Below are positions 22,326 through 29,555 of a stretch of 29,555 bases of DNA, one piece after another. The translations under genes were made by a program, and so were the position numbers. The DNA is from Treponema sp. UBA937. Its GTDB lineage: Bacteria > Spirochaetota > Spirochaetia > Treponematales > Breznakiellaceae. Each line of letters starts with the position of its first letter. Within the stretch, counting starts at the first letter, position 1. The DNA lies in the NCBI GenBank assembly GCA_002293455.1, contig DBDH01000077.1, positions 1 to 29,555 on the forward strand. The letters are read 5' to 3'. The notes beneath the pieces are model-generated. The model ran no database searches and was not told the DNA's origin. It saw only the letters and a list, made by a program, of their open reading frames with translations.

Positions 22326-22778
22326 CTAGGACGGATCCATTGTTTCCTGCCGTTCGGAATCACCGTCAAGCGTTTTTCTGATACTGTCCAGTACACCGTT
22401 TATAAAACGGAAAGAATCTTTTGTCCCAAATTCTCTGGCAATACCGATGGCTTCATCAATGACAATGGAAGGGGGGACATCATTTTGAAATAATAAAGTA
22501 TACGTACTTAAACGGAGAATCGCTAAATCCACCCGGTTAAGTCTGGAAAAATCCCAGTTTTGAACATGATCCTGAATCTTTTTATCAATGGCGGCAATGT
22601 TTTCTACCGTGCCCAAAAAAAGAAGCCGGGAAAAATCCGAGGTCCCGTTTTCCAAAGCCAGGCGTTTTTCCGGTTCCAGCCAGGCAAAATCGATTAATTC
22701 GGTAATGGGGACTTTGTTGGCTTCCCAGGAATATAATGCCTGAAAAGCCAAAATCCTTCCCTTTCTGCGCGATGCCAT
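22326..22778 (-). CDS. nusB: Transcription antitermination factor NusB
   Basis: This 150-aa all-helical protein binds boxA RNA and, with NusE (S10) and NusG, supports antitermination of ribosomal RNA operons. The recognisable features are the N-terminal ASRRKGRILAFQALYSWE (RNA-binding Arg-rich helix), LFLGTVENIAAIDKKI, the loop NRVDLAILRLSTYTLLF and the signature helix VVIDEAIGIAREFGTKDSFRFINGVLD, slightly modified (SIVIDEA). The length is normal. It follows the prolyl isomerase stop by four bases, and there is no strong Shine-Dalgarno, so it is probably coupled to the upstream gene. The last 15 residues are a nonconserved tail. Confidence 0.95.
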   Translation of the reverse strand: MASRRKGRILAFQALYSWEANKVPITELIDFAWLEPEKRLALENGTSDFSRLLFLGTVENIAAIDKKIQDHVQNWDFSRLNRVDLAILRLSTYTLLFQNDVPPSIVIDEAIGIAREFGTKDSFRFINGVLDSIRKTLDGDSERQETMDPS

Positions 22779-22782
22779 TCAA

Positions 22783-23826
22783 TTACCAGTTAAGCGCGTT
22801 TTCAAAAACCTGGAAAGAATTGCCCTGCCGCAATTCCGTTACCAATTCCTGGCTTGCCTGATCTACAGCCGCCTGCTGTTTTTCCTGCATTAAAGTATTT
22901 TGTAGATATTCGCGGACCGTCACGCGGGATCCCAATTGAATTACATCCGTCAGTTCCAGATTCTTCTGTGAATACGTTTCGGTAATCTTAATAATTTGAT
23001 AGCCCTGCGGACCTTCTATCGGTCTGGAAATTTCACCTTGTTTCAGAGAAAAAGCGGTATTTACAAATTCCGCGCCGAGTGCCTGTTGAGCCTGGAGATT
23101 TCTTGGAAGATATCCCGCGTCACCGCCCTGATAGCCTGAATTAGGCGTCTGGGATCTGATTACCGTTTCATCAAACTTTGCCGCGTCCGATCCTATTTCT
23201 CTTGCCAGCCTGTCCACCAATTCCTTGGCTCTTGCCTTATCCGCCGCGTTATTTCCAGCGGGGACCAAAATCATGGATACCCGCACCGTATCGGGCCTGA
23301 CAAGCTGCGTTTTGGTCAGGTTATAGGTATCAACTATTTCCTGTTCGGTAGGAACCCTGACAGCCTCAAAAATACCGCGTTTTTTCTCCATAAGGTATTT
23401 CTGAATGAGCATTTGCTTTCTCAGGTTACTTCTGAACGTTTCTACATCTGCCCCTGTTTCATTGCGGACAGCAATTTCAAATTCCTGGTCGGTTGGCTGT
23501 CTGCCGATAGACTGGCCCATAGCCGTACGAACCTGCTGTAATTGGTTGTTTATTTCGGCATCTGATATTGTTACTCTGTCTCTTTCGGCTGCCTGGACGG
23601 CTAATCTTTCATTAATCATTACATCCAAAACCTGCCTGCGTTCCGCCGCTGTAAGAGCGCGGCCGCCGCTTCTCTCCATTTTTTCAACTTCTGTCCGTAA
23701 TTGTTTCACCGTAATAGGTTCACTTCTTGTTAAACGGACAATAGCGACAGATTGGAGGTCCGATTGGGCAAAAATGGTTCCCGCCGCAGAAAGGACGCAA
23801 ATCATTGCAATTAATATTCGTTTCAT
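22783..23826 (-). CDS. Periplasmic parvulin-type peptidyl-prolyl isomerase (SurA/PrsA-like)
   Basis: This 347-aa secreted chaperone has signal peptide MKRILIAMICVLSAAGTIFA, cleaved before QSDLQ. The N-terminal helical chaperone region (25-175) includes the SurA-like RRQVLDVMINERLAVQAAER and the IQKYLMEKKR hinge. The parvulin (rotamase) domain at about 175-285 contains VRVSMILV, the GGDAGYLPR loop and the motif FSLKQGEISRPIEGPQGYQIIKI, typical of PpiC/SurA. A C-terminal helix follows. It would help fold outer-membrane proteins, including barrel proteins of the kind seen in this window. AGGGA is about seven bases before the ATG. It is the first gene of the operon with nusB. Confidence 0.9.
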   Translation of the reverse strand: MKRILIAMICVLSAAGTIFAQSDLQSVAIVRLTRSEPITVKQLRTEVEKMERSGGRALTAAERRQVLDVMINERLAVQAAERDRVTISDAEINNQLQQVRTAMGQSIGRQPTDQEFEIAVRNETGADVETFRSNLRKQMLIQKYLMEKKRGIFEAVRVPTEQEIVDTYNLTKTQLVRPDTVRVSMILVPAGNNAADKARAKELVDRLAREIGSDAAKFDETVIRSQTPNSGYQGGDAGYLPRNLQAQQALGAEFVNTAFSLKQGEISRPIEGPQGYQIIKITETYSQKNLELTDVIQLGSRVTVREYLQNTLMQEKQQAAVDQASQELVTELRQGNSFQVFENALNW

Positions 23827-23843
23827 ATCATTCCCTTAAGGAT

Positions 23844-23872
23844 AAAATATTCGAGACCAATTTAGGTTACAA
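23844..23872 (-). promoter_or_regulatory. Candidate promoter of the prolyl isomerase-nusB operon
   Basis: On the - strand, TTGTAA (23872-23867), a 17-bp spacer and TATTTT (23849-23844) lie about 18 bases upstream of the start codon. It is a fair but not consensus match. Confidence 0.4.
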
Positions 23873-23964
23873 GATTGTACGATATTGAAGGGTTTTTGCC
23901 AAGGTTGCCTTTGGCAATCAGGTTGTTGTCCGAGTTACACAGAGGAGCATTATCGGGCTGCCAA

Positions 23965-23994
23965 ACAAAAAAGGCCGGAAAAAATCCGGCCTTT
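23965..23994 (-). terminator. Rho-independent terminator of the ppx-ppk1-coaE-SPOR operon
   Basis: AAAGGCCGGA (23970-23979) pairs with TCCGGCCTTT (23985-23994) over ten bases with a five-base loop. On the - strand it is followed by a run of T (complement of 23965-23970). It lies 17 bases after the stop of the SPOR gene at 24012. Confidence 0.9.
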
Positions 23995-24011
23995 GTGTGA
24001 TCATGCGTCAC

Positions 24012-24839
24012 TTAGTGTACAGATTGAGACTGCCATATCTGACTTTGTTCAAAGCCGTCAATCGATTGAATCAATGACAACCAATATTCCGCTTCGTTCT
24101 GGGAAGTGTAGGGGCCAACCCTGACCCGGTACCATGTTTGATCATTTACATTCCGTACTTCGATAACGGAACTGATTCCCTTGACGCCGAGGCTTTCCTT
24201 TACATTATCGGCTCTGACCTTGGCCCTAAATGAACCGGTCTGAACCCAATAATCATTGTAGACCTTCGCCGGAGCGGGTTTCGGTGCCGGCGCCGATGCC
24301 GGCGCTCTTGTAAGCTGTGGAGAAGGCGGAGGAATATCCGCGGGCTTTGGTGTTGAAACCGGCGCGGATACAGGAGCCGTTCTGGAAGATCCCGCCGTTC
24401 TTCTGGCGCCTTCGGGAGTATAACGCTCAATCGTTATATCAGACGCGTTGCTCGTTGTATCCCCGAAATAATAATTGATGCTTTCAGGCGCGTTTTCTTT
24501 GGGAGGAGCCTTGAGAACATTTATTTCAGGATTCTGTAACATCGAAACAGCATCCACCGACGCCGGTTGCGTTATATTTGCCGGATTCGCAGGCTGATTC
24601 ATCACTTCCAAATTGGTCGCCGTCTCCGCAGCGGCTGCTGCCGGTGCTATTCCGGCAGGCGCTCCTATACTTGATGTATTCGGCATGATGGTTCCGGACA
24701 TTCCGGGAGCGTAAGATTCTCTCGCAATAATTGACGGAGTAACATCTTGTTTTGAGAGCATAACAATCGCAGCTCCTATCACGATAACAAGAAAAACACC
24801 TACCGATACCGCAACGAGCAATAGTTTCTTCTTTTCCAT
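24012..24839 (-). CDS. SPOR-domain membrane protein
   Basis: This 275-aa protein has a single N-terminal transmembrane helix (about 4-28, LLLVAVSVGVFLVIVIGAAIVML), a long disordered Ala/Pro/Ser/Thr-rich region, and a C-terminal SPOR domain (about residues 195-270). The domain begins YWVQTGSFRAKVRADNVKE and continues YRVRVGPYTSQNEAEYWL, the two characteristic strand-helix segments. SPOR domains bind denuded glycan strands at the division site, so it probably works in septal murein remodelling. I start at ATG 24839 because AAGGTGA sits seven bases upstream. A frame beginning at 24875 lies in the tail of the upstream gene and lacks a ribosome binding site. The start is eight bases from the preceding stop. 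Confidence 0.87.
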   Translation of the reverse strand: MEKKKLLLVAVSVGVFLVIVIGAAIVMLSKQDVTPSIIARESYAPGMSGTIMPNTSSIGAPAGIAPAAAAAETATNLEVMNQPANPANITQPASVDAVSMLQNPEINVLKAPPKENAPESINYYFGDTTSNASDITIERYTPEGARRTAGSSRTAPVSAPVSTPKPADIPPPSPQLTRAPASAPAPKPAPAKVYNDYWVQTGSFRAKVRADNVKESLGVKGISSVIEVRNVNDQTWYRVRVGPYTSQNEAEYWLSLIQSIDGFEQSQIWQSQSVH

Positions 24840-24846
24840 AAATGAT

Positions 24847-25899
24847 TCACCTTCCCTTCCCCGCGAGAATTGCATCTATCCGGGTTTCCAGGTTTCGTTT
24901 GTAAATTTGGGAACAAATGTTAAAATATCCCCTGTTGTTCACATTACGAATATCGGCATTTGATGTTAAATATTGAGAATTGAATTCCTTTTGGCTTTTG
25001 AATCTTTTTATAAGCTGAAAAAAAGGCAGCGCGTCCCGTTTTTTCGCCCGAAAAAGCCTGGTAATCCAGGGAGCCTTCACAATGATGATAAGCTCCAACG
25101 CGTCAAAAGCCTCTGACCGGTGAAGAAGAGCCGCGTTTATCACCTTGGGTTTGCCGGAATTATCCTGTATCCATTCCATCGTCCATTTTTGCACCGCCGG
25201 ATGTACGATGCTTTCCAGATATGCCAACTCATCAGCTTTTCCGAAAACCAGCTTCCCCAGCGTTCCCCGGTTTACTGTTCCATCTTCCTTTAAGATTGAT
25301 GAACCGAAATGTTCTACAATACGTTTTTTTTCGTTTTCAATGACCCGATGCCCCAATGTATCCAGATCGAGCGTTTCAAATCCGCGTTCTTCCAGCAGTT
25401 TCGCGACAAAATTTTTACCCGCGCAGTAAGGACCTGTTAATCCGATCAGTGTATAATGCTTCATGTGTTTTTCATTTTCATCCATTTTATTTTTATAAAC
25501 AAAATATTTCTGTCCTAAATAATTAAGCACAGAAAATAATACCGCTCCTACAATCATAGCGATGTTGTCGCGTATAATCTGATTCTGACTGGAAAGCATC
25601 CAATAAATAAATCTTTTTGCAATAAAATTGGCAAGAAAATAACAGCATACAATATTTACAATGTACGCGAATATAAAATAATAAGACCATTTTTTTACGC
25701 TGAATGTAAAGTATTTATTTAAAAGAAAACTTAACGTACTGTTAACAATATAACTCAATGCAGTCGAAAGCCAATAATTTAACCCAATGAGATTGTACAT
25801 GCCAAACATGATAGCCATTCCAAGCGGAGTAATAATTATTCCAATGGTAATGAACTTTAAAAAGGCCTTGTTAAGAAAAATTTGAAAAATCTTCTTCAT
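24847..25899 (-). CDS. coaE: GtrA-like membrane domain fused to dephospho-CoA kinase
   Basis: This 350-aa protein has two parts. Residues about 1-138 contain four hydrophobic helices and the NKYFTF and NYLGQKYFVYKNK motifs of the GtrA family of small membrane proteins. Residues about 147-350 are dephospho-CoA kinase, the last step of coenzyme A synthesis: P-loop GLTGPYCAGKN (residues 153-163), TLDLDTLGHRVIE for the substrate-binding Asp, VINAALLHRSEAFD for the lid region, and the closing QYLTSNADIRNVNNRGY. The P-loop has Asn163 after the lysine where most CoaE proteins have Ser or Thr. An internal ATG at Met146 has no Shine-Dalgarno. The gene begins 16 bases after ppk1. Either a real fusion or two overlapping products is possible. 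Confidence 0.85.
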   Translation of the reverse strand: MKKIFQIFLNKAFLKFITIGIIITPLGMAIMFGMYNLIGLNYWLSTALSYIVNSTLSFLLNKYFTFSVKKWSYYFIFAYIVNIVCCYFLANFIAKRFIYWMLSSQNQIIRDNIAMIVGAVLFSVLNYLGQKYFVYKNKMDENEKHMKHYTLIGLTGPYCAGKNFVAKLLEERGFETLDLDTLGHRVIENEKKRIVEHFGSSILKEDGTVNRGTLGKLVFGKADELAYLESIVHPAVQKWTMEWIQDNSGKPKVINAALLHRSEAFDALELIIIVKAPWITRLFRAKKRDALPFFQLIKRFKSQKEFNSQYLTSNADIRNVNNRGYFNICSQIYKRNLETRIDAILAGKGR

Positions 25900-25915
25900 A
25901 CCATTACATCGTACA

Positions 25916-28036
25916 CTATATTTTTTCTTGCGCAGGGGGACTTCTGCGGACGATGAATTCTTGTTTTGGAGCCCAGCTGTTTCCGGTCATTTCTTTTATT
26001 CTTTGATAAAAATGTTCCTGGGTATTAAAAGATGGTTCGCCTTTGCCGGGCTTTCTGCGAATCCATGTGCCGTCCTTTTGAAGTATTCTTGCCTGAGAAT
26101 TATCCATAAAATAGCATTCCAAGATATGAGCAATACGTTTTATGGTATCCTCTTGAAGAACCGGAAACATAAGCTCCACACGGCGTTCTAGGTTCCGGGT
26201 CATCCAATCCGCGCTGGATAAATAATATTCGGCGGCGCCGCCGTTGGAAAAACAAAAAATCCTTGAATGTTCCAAATAACGATCGATGATACTGACTACC
26301 TCAATATTTTCCGAAAGTCCCGGAATCCCCGGAACCAACATGCAGATTCCCCGAATATTGAGATAGATTTTTACGCCGGCCTGGGAAGCTCTGTAAAGCG
26401 CTTTAATCACATCGGTATCGCCGAGGGAATTCATTTTAGCGATAATCTTTCCGGGGTTTTCCCTTTCCGCCCGCCATGTTTCCCTGTCAATTAAAGAAAT
26501 AAGTTTGGCTTTCATTGCCACGGGGGCAATAATCAATCTGTTTGTATTGTTGATTACAGAGTAGCCTGTAATCATATTGAAGAAAAGACTTATATCCGAA
26601 GCGATGCCGGAGTGAGCGGTAAAAAGACAAATATCGCCGTACAATTTCGCGGTTCTGTCATTATAATTGCCGGTAGAAAGATGAACGTAGCGTTTTACAC
26701 CTCCGCTCTCTTTGCGGATAACCAACGCGGTTTTTGCGTGAACTTTTAACCGGGCTAGGCCGTACACGACAATTACTCCGGCCCGCTCAAGCCGGGTTGC
26801 CCAGGATATGTTGCGGCCTTCATCAAAACGGGCTTTCAGTTCCACCACAACGGTAACTTGCTTTCCGCTGAGTGCCGCTCGTTCCAGGGCTTTTACTATC
26901 GGGGAATCGCCGCTGGTCCGATAAAGCGTAGCTTTTATCGAGATAACCTGGGGATCGGCAGCCGCGTCCTGGAAAAAGCGGATGACAGGATCAAATGAAT
27001 GATACGGAAAATGAAGCATCATATCAGCATGACTGATTCTATCCCAAAGAGAATCATCGCCGCTTAATTCCAATGGAAGAAAATTCTTTTGAGGTTTTTC
27101 TTTTAATTCATCAAATCCCCGGACATTTACCAGTTCCGACAAAGTCCGCAAATCGATGGGACCTTTCGCTTCGTATAAATCTTCTTTTGAAAGATTCATC
27201 CGGGATGATAATATTTCGATAAGCCGATTCGCCTTTGAATTAAAAACCATACAGACAATGCGTGAATGTTCACGGTCAATTAACACTTCTTCCATAGCCT
27301 CGACAAAATCTTCATCGCGTTTTTCATCAACAGAAAAATCGGCATCGCGGGTAATCTTAAAAATCATTTTTTCCTGTACAATGTAACCGCTGAAAAGTGA
27401 ATCTCCGAAGGTATGAATTACATCGTCTAACAAAGTCCAGCGGACAATATTGTCCTGTTCCGCGGGGAACCAAATAATCCTGTCTATCGAGGCGGGAACT
27501 TGTACAATGGAAACGATAGAATCTTCATCACTTGAAGCATCTTTCTTCAATAAAAAGGCGATGTATATTTTCAGATTTGCGACAGAAGGAAGTTCGCCGT
27601 CCAGTGCAAATTTGAGAGGAGTTAAGACCGGAAATATTTCCCCGGTAAAAAGCGTTTCCAGATATTTTCTTTGAAACGCGTTGTAAGATTCAGGGCGGAC
27701 TAACGCCAATCCCGCGGAAGCCAGCGCGGGAAGCACATCATAATTCAGGCAGTCATGCTGATGTTCTATAATGCTTCTTACTTTTGCCGAAATTTTCTGG
27801 AGCTGCTTTTCAGGACTTAACCCCGCGGGATCCTGGGATAATCCGCGTTCTATAGCCTGCTTTACCGAGGCTACCCGTACCATAAAAAATTCATCAAAGT
27901 TTGACGATACAATCGTTACAAACCTTAATCTTTCCAAAAGAGGCAAATCTTTGCGGAGCGCTTCTTCGAGTACTCTCGCGTTAAAGTCGAGCCAGGAAAG
28001 ATCCCTATTAAAAAAAACCGGTTCGATATTTTTCAT
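25916..28036 (-). CDS. ppk1: Polyphosphate kinase 1
   Basis: This 706-aa enzyme makes polyphosphate reversibly from ATP. It opens with the family pattern FFNRDLSWLDFNARVLEEA (N-domain), and SSNFDEFFMVRV follows. The central catalytic region contains IRFFQDAAADPQVISIKATLYR, then the phosphorylated His433 in KVHAKTALVIRK and the HLSTGNYND motif. His590 in RYLEHSRIF matches the second catalytic histidine. The length agrees with the roughly 700-residue family. The gene lies four bases behind the exopolyphosphatase-like gene, so synthesis and breakdown of polyphosphate are co-regulated. There is no clear Shine-Dalgarno, so translational coupling is likely. Confidence 0.96.
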   Translation of the reverse strand: MKNIEPVFFNRDLSWLDFNARVLEEALRKDLPLLERLRFVTIVSSNFDEFFMVRVASVKQAIERGLSQDPAGLSPEKQLQKISAKVRSIIEHQHDCLNYDVLPALASAGLALVRPESYNAFQRKYLETLFTGEIFPVLTPLKFALDGELPSVANLKIYIAFLLKKDASSDEDSIVSIVQVPASIDRIIWFPAEQDNIVRWTLLDDVIHTFGDSLFSGYIVQEKMIFKITRDADFSVDEKRDEDFVEAMEEVLIDREHSRIVCMVFNSKANRLIEILSSRMNLSKEDLYEAKGPIDLRTLSELVNVRGFDELKEKPQKNFLPLELSGDDSLWDRISHADMMLHFPYHSFDPVIRFFQDAAADPQVISIKATLYRTSGDSPIVKALERAALSGKQVTVVVELKARFDEGRNISWATRLERAGVIVVYGLARLKVHAKTALVIRKESGGVKRYVHLSTGNYNDRTAKLYGDICLFTAHSGIASDISLFFNMITGYSVINNTNRLIIAPVAMKAKLISLIDRETWRAERENPGKIIAKMNSLGDTDVIKALYRASQAGVKIYLNIRGICMLVPGIPGLSENIEVVSIIDRYLEHSRIFCFSNGGAAEYYLSSADWMTRNLERRVELMFPVLQEDTIKRIAHILECYFMDNSQARILQKDGTWIRRKPGKGEPSFNTQEHFYQRIKEMTGNSWAPKQEFIVRRSPPAQEKI

Positions 28037-28040
28037 AGCA

Positions 28041-29555
28041 TCAGCCTGCCTGTGTCAAAAGAATTTTGTAACCGAATACGTCCTGAAACATATTGCCTTT
28101 CTCTTCCAACCCAAGCCTTTCAAGGCTTAAATCATAAGCGCCTTCGGCGGAAATAAAAACGGCGTCAGCTTTTCTTTCTACGCTGATTTTTTTTATCTGC
28201 TGGGAATGCCCCCGGTCCAGCGCGTCAGCCGCGCGCAAAATAGAAGTCATTTTAAGAACGAGAATCCGTTCCTCGCGCTGCAAGGCCATATATTCAAAAT
28301 CTGTCGGTTCAGGTGCGGCCCCCCGGTGATACCCGATGATATTTGCAACAATCGCGAGTTCATCTCCATGAATGCCGAATATTTCAGAGTTTGATACGAT
28401 GTATTGCCCATGTTTGTGGTGACCTGAACCGCGGACAAACATCCCCACATCGTGGAGAGTTGCGGCCACTTCCAGCAGCATCCGCTCGCGGGGGCCCATG
28501 CCGTGTTCGTTAACCAAGGCATCAAATATCGCCAGAGAAAACTTTGCTACATGACGGTTGTGTGCTTCATCATAATGATACTTCCTGCCAAGATTCATGG
28601 CGGACGCGATCACCTGGGAAAAGAATTCATCCTGCAGTTCAGAACCAACCCGCGATGTAAGGTTGATCAAAAAACCTTCCCTGATTGAAACATTGGGAAC
28701 AACAATTTTTGACGCGACAGTTTTTTCCAGAAATAGTTTGTAAATTAAAATCGCCGTGATAAAACTTTCGGCATCGGCATAGGGCATTTGAAATTTCTGT
28801 ACGCATTCTTCTACAGTGTAATTTTTGATACGGTCATAAAATTTGATGAACTCTGCCCGTTCGATAATCCACGCATTCTCATTAAACTCTTTGCCGATAT
28901 GAGCCGCAACGAGCCGCGCGTCTCCGCCGATAGCGACAAAAGATCGGACATAGTTCAAATCCATTTCTGACTTTAACGTTTCCGAAGTATTTCTGACATT
29001 TTCCTGAATGTAACGTTCCTGAAAAATCCGGCTTCCCATAGCAAGCCTTGCCTGTTGATCCACAAGAATGGTTCCCAATCTGACACTGTGGGCCGCGGCG
29101 ACTTTCCATCTCCGCAGAAGCATAATTTCCGTAGAACCGCCGCCTACTTCAATAATACAGGAGTTAACTCTCCAAAACAGGGATAAATCATTTTTCAGCG
29201 CATAACGGACGGCCAAATACATGAGCCGGTTTTCTTCGATCCCCTCAACAATTGTTACGTGAAATCCTGTTTCCTGCTGAATCCGGTCAACAATCATATC
29301 ACGGTTTTTTGCCGCTCTTATGGCGCTCGTCGCGATAACATGAATATCCCGTTCTTCCACACCCCAGCCCCGGATAAGCTCGTTAAAATCCTGGAGAACC
29401 ATTAGGCATTCCAAAAAAGATTCCCGCGATACATGGCCGGAAGTAAACACGTCCCACCCAAGAGAAATAGGCTTGCTGGCTCTGTCAAGAATATGCCAGT
29501 CATCGTTATTTTTAATTTCCGCCGTCAGGAGCCTGATTCCTGTAGAACCAATTTC
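28041..29555 (-). CDS. ppx: Ppx/GppA exopolyphosphatase-type phosphatase with HD domain (partial)
   Basis: The frame is open to the right edge, so the first few residues are missing. The visible part gives 504 residues beginning EIGSTGIRLLTAEIK, which is the ATP/phosphate-binding strand and loop of the ASKHA fold. Other family motifs are HVIATSAIRAAKN, IVEGIEENRLMYLAV, CIIEVGGGSTEI, and SFVAIGGDARLVA. The C-terminal 170 residues contain an HD domain with ATLHDVGMFVRGSGHHKHG and IGYHRGAAPEP, where His/Asp metal ligands are present. It hydrolyses polyphosphate or pppGpp; the pairing with ppk1 downstream favours polyphosphate. A methionine frame beginning at 29450 would miss the first phosphate-binding loop and is not the true start. 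Confidence 0.93.
   Translation of the reverse strand, partial: EIGSTGIRLLTAEIKNNDDWHILDRASKPISLGWDVFTSGHVSRESFLECLMVLQDFNELIRGWGVEERDIHVIATSAIRAAKNRDMIVDRIQQETGFHVTIVEGIEENRLMYLAVRYALKNDLSLFWRVNSCIIEVGGGSTEIMLLRRWKVAAAHSVRLGTILVDQQARLAMGSRIFQERYIQENVRNTSETLKSEMDLNYVRSFVAIGGDARLVAAHIGKEFNENAWIIERAEFIKFYDRIKNYTVEECVQKFQMPYADAESFITAILIYKLFLEKTVASKIVVPNVSIREGFLINLTSRVGSELQDEFFSQVIASAMNLGRKYHYDEAHNRHVAKFSLAIFDALVNEHGMGPRERMLLEVAATLHDVGMFVRGSGHHKHGQYIVSNSEIFGIHGDELAIVANIIGYHRGAAPEPTDFEYMALQREERILVLKMTSILRAADALDRGHSQQIKKISVERKADAVFISAEGAYDLSLERLGLEEKGNMFQDVFGYKILLTQAG

Noticed and set aside
23896..23917. Hairpin TTGCCAA/TTGGCAA as a riboswitch or terminator
   Set aside because: It lies upstream of the prolyl isomerase promoter and beyond the SPOR terminator; no link to a gene could be shown.
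28041..29450. Internal GTG at 29450 as the true start of the Ppx/GppA gene
   Set aside because: The frame continues to the window edge and encodes the first phosphate-binding loop EIGSTGIRLL, so the gene is truncated by the window.

Overview
The window looks like a chromosomal segment of a spirochaete, most likely a Treponema or close relative, with moderate G+C. This is inferred from gene content and style: a complete Na+-pumping oxaloacetate decarboxylase set, several periplasmic and outer-membrane proteins with short signal peptides, a large hypothetical of the kind seen in treponemes, and a dephospho-CoA kinase with an atypical P-loop. No phage, insertion sequence, CRISPR array or classical defence system was seen. 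The content is mostly housekeeping genes mixed with lineage-specific envelope genes and short palindromic repeats.

Left part (1-8073, mainly + strand). A partial secreted TPR protein runs off the left edge on the - strand. It is followed by a secreted protein with two PPC domains, and then a roughly 600-bp non-coding gap holding a 239-bp inverted-repeat element. Next is the oadG-oadA-oadB operon, with a recognisable promoter in front and a strong terminator behind it. A Nif3-like protein follows, probably on a leaderless mRNA, then lspA overlapping a small membrane protein.

Middle part (8083-16003). This holds an unrecognised 549-aa protein with tRNA-Ala(GGC) upstream of it on the - strand, a flavin-binding PPOX-fold protein, an rlmB-like methyltransferase behind a beta-CASP metallo-hydrolase, and a five-tRNA array. 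The array carries all four expected serine isoacceptors (UGA, GCU, CGA, GGA) and tRNA-Arg(GCG), with a structured 116-bp element between its first two members. A MATE transporter and a uracil-DNA-glycosylase-like protein follow.

Right part (16079-29555, almost all - strand). An NlpC/P60 peptidase with a probable C-terminal beta-barrel is followed by penicillin-binding protein 1C and, on the + strand, a small outer-membrane beta-barrel protein. Two compact - strand operons come next. One is a parvulin-type prolyl isomerase, nusB and a membrane-anchored TPR protein. The other is ppx/gppA (partial at the right edge), ppk1, a GtrA-CoaE fusion and a SPOR-domain protein, closed by a strong terminator. 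The second operon joins polyphosphate turnover, coenzyme A synthesis and envelope functions.

The points most worth a second look are the NlpC/P60-barrel architecture, the GtrA-CoaE fusion, the recurring pattern of -10 boxes five or six bases before start codons that lack a Shine-Dalgarno sequence, the dispersed palindromic repeats near 12.8 and 19.7 kb, and the tRNA array with a rare arginine anticodon. No wholly new multi-gene system is convincingly visible.
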